Position numbers and translations under genes: made by a program. Below, piece by piece: positions 52,598 to 55,580 of a DNA stretch of 55,580 nucleotides (its first letter is position 1; the number at the start of each line of letters is the position of its first letter). Where the stretch lies: NCBI GenBank assembly GCA_964540995.1, contig CAZIOU010000006.1, forward strand, positions 1 to 55,580. Direction: 5' to 3'. Origin of the DNA: JAZDLR01 sp964540995. GTDB taxonomy: Bacteria > Patescibacteriota > Patescibacteriia > UBA1558 > 2-01-FULL-52-15. The notes below the pieces were generated by a model. It was not told the DNA's origin. It saw only the letters and a program-made list of their open reading frames with translations, and made no database searches.

Positions 52598-54313
52598 TTA
52601 ATTAATTTTTTGTGAGCTAACTTGTACCTGATTCTGTGTTCGCCATAGTTTCGCCGGTATTGTCGGGTGGACCAGACCAGGGCCACGAATAATAGAGTCG
52701 GTAATTTCTGTTAGCGAGTAGCCACCATAGACATAGGCATCTTGCAAGATTTGCCAGTTGTCGCCTGTCACTACGCGTTTAAAATATTTTAGTGCTGAGG
52801 AGAAAGAAACAATCTTGTTATTCAAGCTGGGACTCTTAGCTTCTTGTGCCCGGTCAATCATCACGCCATATTTATCTTTGGTTGTTGCCGGATTCACAGC
52901 TGCTGCTGGCAAAGGATCGGTACCGCAGGTTTCATATTGGAAGGCATGATCTTGGAAATAACTCCAGACGCGACGATCTTCACCTTTGGTATTGGTTTTC
53001 CAGTCCTCATCTCCCAGACCAGGGATATACCACGGTGACCAACCACCGTTATTCCATTGAATACGATAACGTAAGATCGGCTGTATACTCGGCATACCTA
53101 ATCCCAAATCTTGCCAGAAGCTCGTACCGAGCGGTTGCTGATCTACAATACGACAAGTCGGGTCAATTCTTTTTAATCCGATCAAACGATCAACATCGGC
53201 TTGGGGATTTTTCGTCGTCATAAAAGTTTCATCATTGGACACCACATTGGTATTGAGTAGTCGTACACGAATATGATACAACGTCTCTTCTTCTAAACCT
53301 TTTAACGACGTTGTATAAATGCCTTGATCATAAACTGTGTCTTGATGATAAAGATACATTCCCTGCGTCGCCTCATCAGAAAAATAATAATCAGGTGAAT
53401 ACTCGATAACAACTTGCTTATCAGTAACGCTATTGGTCAGAGCGACTGTCACATTACTCGACGTCGCCGTAATATCGGTGGTATCAAAATCATCGAAGCT
53501 CGGCGTCTCAGTAGCTGTAGCTGTCGGCAAAGTTACATCCATACTATTGTTGTCGCGATTAGCTTCCTCGATGCTGTTATCATAATCGGCAGATACAGTC
53601 AGACTATAGCTGTCAGCACGTAGCGAATCGCAACCAGCTAGATCATTGGTATCTAATGAAATAATCTTTTCTTCTTGAGCTTTGAGACCACCGGTAATTT
53701 TCTTTTCAACGAAACAACTATAAGGTTTAAAAAATTCTTCACTATTAGATGTTTCTTCGTCGTCAGTTATTAATACACTGACGAAAAAATCATCAGCCAA
53801 ATCAATGTCACCAACATTTTTAATCGCTGACTGGAAAGTTCCGTTATCAAGTAACGGCAGCTGACCTGGGTACAGCGTCAACTTAGGATCGATAGTGATT
53901 GAAGCCACAGCAATATCAACAAGACGATGTGACTGAATCATTAAGTGTGCGCTACGAGCTTCCTCGCCCGTCGGAGTGCGGCTGATGACTCGGAAATGAT
54001 ACAGTGTGTCTGACTTAATATCATTGAGAACGATCGCTCGATCAAGATAGAGTGTAGAAATAGTTTTGCTTTGACCGAATGACAGATCATCACTGTAGGT
54101 GACAGTGCCGTCAGCCGGCTTATTGGTCTTCCAACTGATGACAATGGTTCCATTGCCGATAAGCTCGGACTTAATATCAGAAATAGCCAGCGGTCCAACG
54201 ACTGGCTCTGCCCAGGCAAAGGATCGGAAGAGCATCGGAGCCAGAATGAGAATAAAGAAAAAGACAGCTACTGAATAGAGTGTCTGTCGAGTTAAATTTT
54301 TGTTCCAAGTCAT
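52598..54313 (-). CDS. Secreted Fn3/CARDB surface protein
   Basis: 571 residues. Signal helix (LYSVAVFFFILILAPMLFRS, cleaved near AWAEP); Fn3-like domain (~40-130: GTIVISWKTNKPADGTVTYS, TLYHFRVISRT); CARDB-like domain (~130-265: IKNVGDIDLADDFFVSVLIT, DNSIEEANRDNNSMDVTL); second Fn3-like domain (~275-370: ATSSNVTVALTNSVTDKQVV, ETLYHIRVRLLNT); C-terminal ~200 residues of unknown fold with Cys pair and Trp-rich part (RYRIQWNNGGWSPWYIPGLG). Probably displayed at the surface; ligand unknown. Confidence 0.8.
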   Translation of the reverse strand: MTWNKNLTRQTLYSVAVFFFILILAPMLFRSFAWAEPVVGPLAISDIKSELIGNGTIVISWKTNKPADGTVTYSDDLSFGQSKTISTLYLDRAIVLNDIKSDTLYHFRVISRTPTGEEARSAHLMIQSHRLVDIAVASITIDPKLTLYPGQLPLLDNGTFQSAIKNVGDIDLADDFFVSVLITDDEETSNSEEFFKPYSCFVEKKITGGLKAQEEKIISLDTNDLAGCDSLRADSYSLTVSADYDNSIEEANRDNNSMDVTLPTATATETPSFDDFDTTDITATSSNVTVALTNSVTDKQVVIEYSPDYYFSDEATQGMYLYHQDTVYDQGIYTTSLKGLEEETLYHIRVRLLNTNVVSNDETFMTTKNPQADVDRLIGLKRIDPTCRIVDQQPLGTSFWQDLGLGMPSIQPILRYRIQWNNGGWSPWYIPGLGDEDWKTNTKGEDRRVWSYFQDHAFQYETCGTDPLPAAAVNPATTKDKYGVMIDRAQEAKSPSLNNKIVSFSSALKYFKRVVTGDNWQILQDAYVYGGYSLTEITDSIIRGPGLVHPTIPAKLWRTQNQVQVSSQKIN

Positions 54314-54440
54314 AATGTATTATTGCGCATTACAACGCGAACAAAAAATAAAATTACCTTACAAATACAGTATAGCACACCTAAATTGAAAAGTCAAGCT
54401 CAGGCATAGAGCAATCCCCTACATAAGTCTAGGCCTAAAC
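54314..54440. other. Intergenic stretch without a gene
   Basis: AT-rich; nothing recognisable before the T-run of the candidate RNA. It is probably the leader of the 52598 gene. Confidence 0.4.
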
Positions 54441-54633
54441 AAAAAATCCCCGATGTCGGTCGTCAACCAGAGGCTGACTTGCCGCGGAGATTTCTTCACT
54501 GTCCTCTAGGTCACGGGATGTATTACCCCTTGGATATAAGTGGGTATCCGCATTCCTAAGCCACGGCCGAGGAGAATATAAGATTCCCGAGATAAGGGTT
54601 GTAGAGCATATACATCAAGTGTTGTAGAGAACT
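54441..54633 (-). ncRNA. Candidate ~190-nt structured RNA (6S-like shape possible)
   Basis: Minus strand, bracketed by an extended -10 promoter and a 3' hairpin with six T. Stems visible: TCCTC...GAGGA (closing GG/CC with a two-base bulge), GGATA...TATCC near the apex, GTCAGCC-TCT-GGTTGAC, and AATCTCCG/CGGGGATT before TTTTTT. The long rod with an internal bubble would suit 6S RNA, but I cannot confirm a family. No open frame with a start and Shine-Dalgarno site fits inside. Confidence 0.5.
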
Positions 54634-54639
54634 ATCTGT

Positions 54640-54667
54640 ATAGTAGCACAGTCAGTCAGAAGTGCAA
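54640..54667 (-). promoter_or_regulatory. Promoter of the candidate RNA
   Basis: Minus strand TTGCAC (54667-54662), 16-bp spacer, TACTAT (54645-54640) preceded by TGC, an extended -10. Confidence 0.6.
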
Positions 54668-54772
54668 TCAAGGGGAAATAATCAATACTCAAATCACAAT
54701 AATCAAACAATAATAAATATTCAATAGCTAATTGCAGAAAATACTGACGCTGAAATTTTTGATATTAAGTAT

Positions 54773-54816
54773 TTGAACTTGAATATTGTTTGTATCTTGA
54801 TACTTGTAACTTGAAC
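54773..54816. repeat. AT-rich heptad repeat
   Basis: TTGAACT ... CTTGATA, CTTGTAA, CTTGAAC in 7-bp phase, between the candidate RNA and ndk. Confidence 0.6.
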
Positions 54817-54821
54817 ATTTT

Positions 54822-54850
54822 TTACCAAAAGAGCCGATCGCTCGACTCTT
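54822..54850 (-). terminator. Terminator of ndk
   Basis: Minus strand AAGAGTCGA-GCGA-TCGGCTCTT (one G-T pair) followed by TTGGT. Confidence 0.65.
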
Positions 54851-54884
54851 ATAATTCTGGCTAATTCCTAATGCCTACCTCCTA
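54851..54884. repeat. Heptad repeat at the end of ndk
   Basis: CTAATTC, CTAATGC, CTACCTC, CTACTAG directly before the ndk stop. Confidence 0.65.
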
Positions 54885-55481
54885 CTAGTTAAACATCACA
54901 TCTTCATCGGCCCGTTTGTAATTCTGTAATTCATTCTCATGGAACCAAAGTTGTATTTCAAATTTAGCTTCTTCAGGATTACCTGACGCATGCATCATAT
55001 TTCGGACAGCACGTTTATTGGCATTGGCCAGTGCCGGAGAGTCAATGGAGAAATCGCCGCGCACTGTACCAGGTTCGGCAAATGCCGGCAACGTGTTTCC
55101 GGCAATCATACGAACGTTATCAATCGCATGGAGACCTTCCAACACAATAGCAACCACGGGACCACTGCTAATAAAATCTCTATTCCACTGGTTTACCATT
55201 TTACCAATTTCAATCGGATCCATCGTTCCCAATTCTTCATTGGCGTCTTTGCCATACTTCTCATACGTGGCTAAAGTTTTCTTGCCCATACCTTCTAGCA
55301 GTTCAATACGATCATTAGGATAGTGTTGACTGACAAAGTCCTTGTCAACCCAAACCATCTTAAGTCCAATTATCTTCAAACCAGATTTCTCGAAGCGGGA
55401 AACAATATCACCTACCAATCCCCTCTTCACTCCATCAGGCTTAACCAAAACTAAACTTCGCTGAATTAATTCTTGTGACAT
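54885..55481 (-). CDS. ndk: Nucleoside diphosphate kinase, long form
   Basis: 198 residues against about 140-150 in typical bacteria. RSLVLVKPDGVKRGLVGDIV is the N-terminal motif; GPVVAIVLEGLHAIDNVRMI and VRGDFSIDSPALANANKRAV precede the catalytic His in RNMMHASGNPEEAKFEIQLW. Extra residues lie around 50-95 (GKKTLATYEKYGKDANEELG and following), an insertion known from some archaeal and CPR enzymes. Balances NTP pools. One base separates it from the upstream receiver gene; no Shine-Dalgarno site. Confidence 0.96.
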   Translation of the reverse strand: MSQELIQRSLVLVKPDGVKRGLVGDIVSRFEKSGLKIIGLKMVWVDKDFVSQHYPNDRIELLEGMGKKTLATYEKYGKDANEELGTMDPIEIGKMVNQWNRDFISSGPVVAIVLEGLHAIDNVRMIAGNTLPAFAEPGTVRGDFSIDSPALANANKRAVRNMMHASGNPEEAKFEIQLWFHENELQNYKRADEDVMFN

Positions 55482-55482
55482 A

Positions 55483-55580
55483 TTATAATTTCATTGTTTC
55501 TTTAACTTTAGCAACCACTTCAGATGGAGTGATATTAGCTTTGACTAGATAACCAACCGCACCTAATTCATTTCCTTTCT
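55483..55580 (-). CDS. Response-regulator receiver domain, C-terminal part (runs off window)
   Basis: The last 31 codons of a gene that begins outside the window. KGNELGAVGYLVKANITPSE followed by VVAKVKETMKL is the end of a REC domain, with the conserved Lys in YLVKA and no output domain after it. It resembles the end of the receiver at 22697-23083. Its TAA lies one base before the ndk ATG, so the two are probably co-transcribed. Confidence 0.85.
   Translation of the reverse strand, partial: KGNELGAVGYLVKANITPSEVVAKVKETMKL

Noticed and set aside
1..55580. Recoded UGA (Gly) as in Gracilibacteria or SR1
   Set aside because: TGA acts as a stop in rpsJ and in several ATGA overlaps, and no in-frame TGA is needed in conserved genes.
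1..55580. Insertion sequences or integrases
   Set aside because: No transposase or recombinase motif was found in any open frame.

Overview
The window comes from a Candidate Phyla Radiation (Patescibacteria, Parcubacteria-like) genome. Reasons: the ribosomal super-operon has no rpmD (L30) between rpsE and rplO, S14 and L28 are short zinc forms, ribosomal genes carry lineage-style low-complexity tails, and many ORFs are small secreted families known mainly from CPR. TGA is used as a normal stop (for example in rpsJ and in ATGA overlaps), so this is not a code-25 lineage.

Layout. 1-4161 (minus): a cluster of small stress/detoxification-type genes (two SRPBCC/AHSA1, three VOC, DUF1801, DUF1428) with a Gmad2 surface protein and a 31-residue Cys-rich peptide. 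4286-10654: ORFan genes, a Ca2+/Na+ exchanger, a decayed tRNA-Asn array, a variant MutY and two tandem mini zinc-finger proteins. 10833-23572: superoxide dismutase, a TPM/DUF2207 membrane cluster, secreted Cys-rich and helical proteins, a RecB-like nuclease, small membrane proteins and a stand-alone receiver protein. 23593-26963: tRNA-Lys, dnaB, ybaB, recR, rplU. 27041-43279 (minus): the str/S10/spc ribosomal genes tuf-rpsJ-rplC-D-W-B-rpsS-rplV-rpsC-rplP-rpmC-rpsQ-rplN-X-E-rpsN-H-rplF-R-rpsE-rplO-secY, followed by adk-map-yqgF, a MraY/WecA-type transferase and a DUF192 gene. 44329-47732 (plus): an island of ten small ORFans splitting the str operon between fusA and tuf. 47913-51050: fusA, rpsG, rpsL. 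51187-55580: an M50 protease, rpmB, a DUF360-type membrane protein, an Fn3/CARDB surface protein, a candidate ~190-nt RNA, ndk and a partial receiver gene.

Two patterns run across the window. First, most intergenic gaps, including those inside the ribosomal operon, hold degenerate tandem repeats phased at 7 bp, often as inverted arms. The same repeats lie inside mutY and sodB coding sequence and at the start regions of recR and a secreted-protein gene. Second, conserved genes almost never show a Shine-Dalgarno sequence and several sit right behind a -10 box (leaderless type), whereas the ORFans nearly all have a strong AGGAGG-type site, and many also have recognisable sigma-70 promoters and intrinsic terminators. 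Both tRNA loci are flanked by truncated tRNA pieces and palindromes. No CRISPR array, insertion sequence, integrase or rRNA gene was seen.
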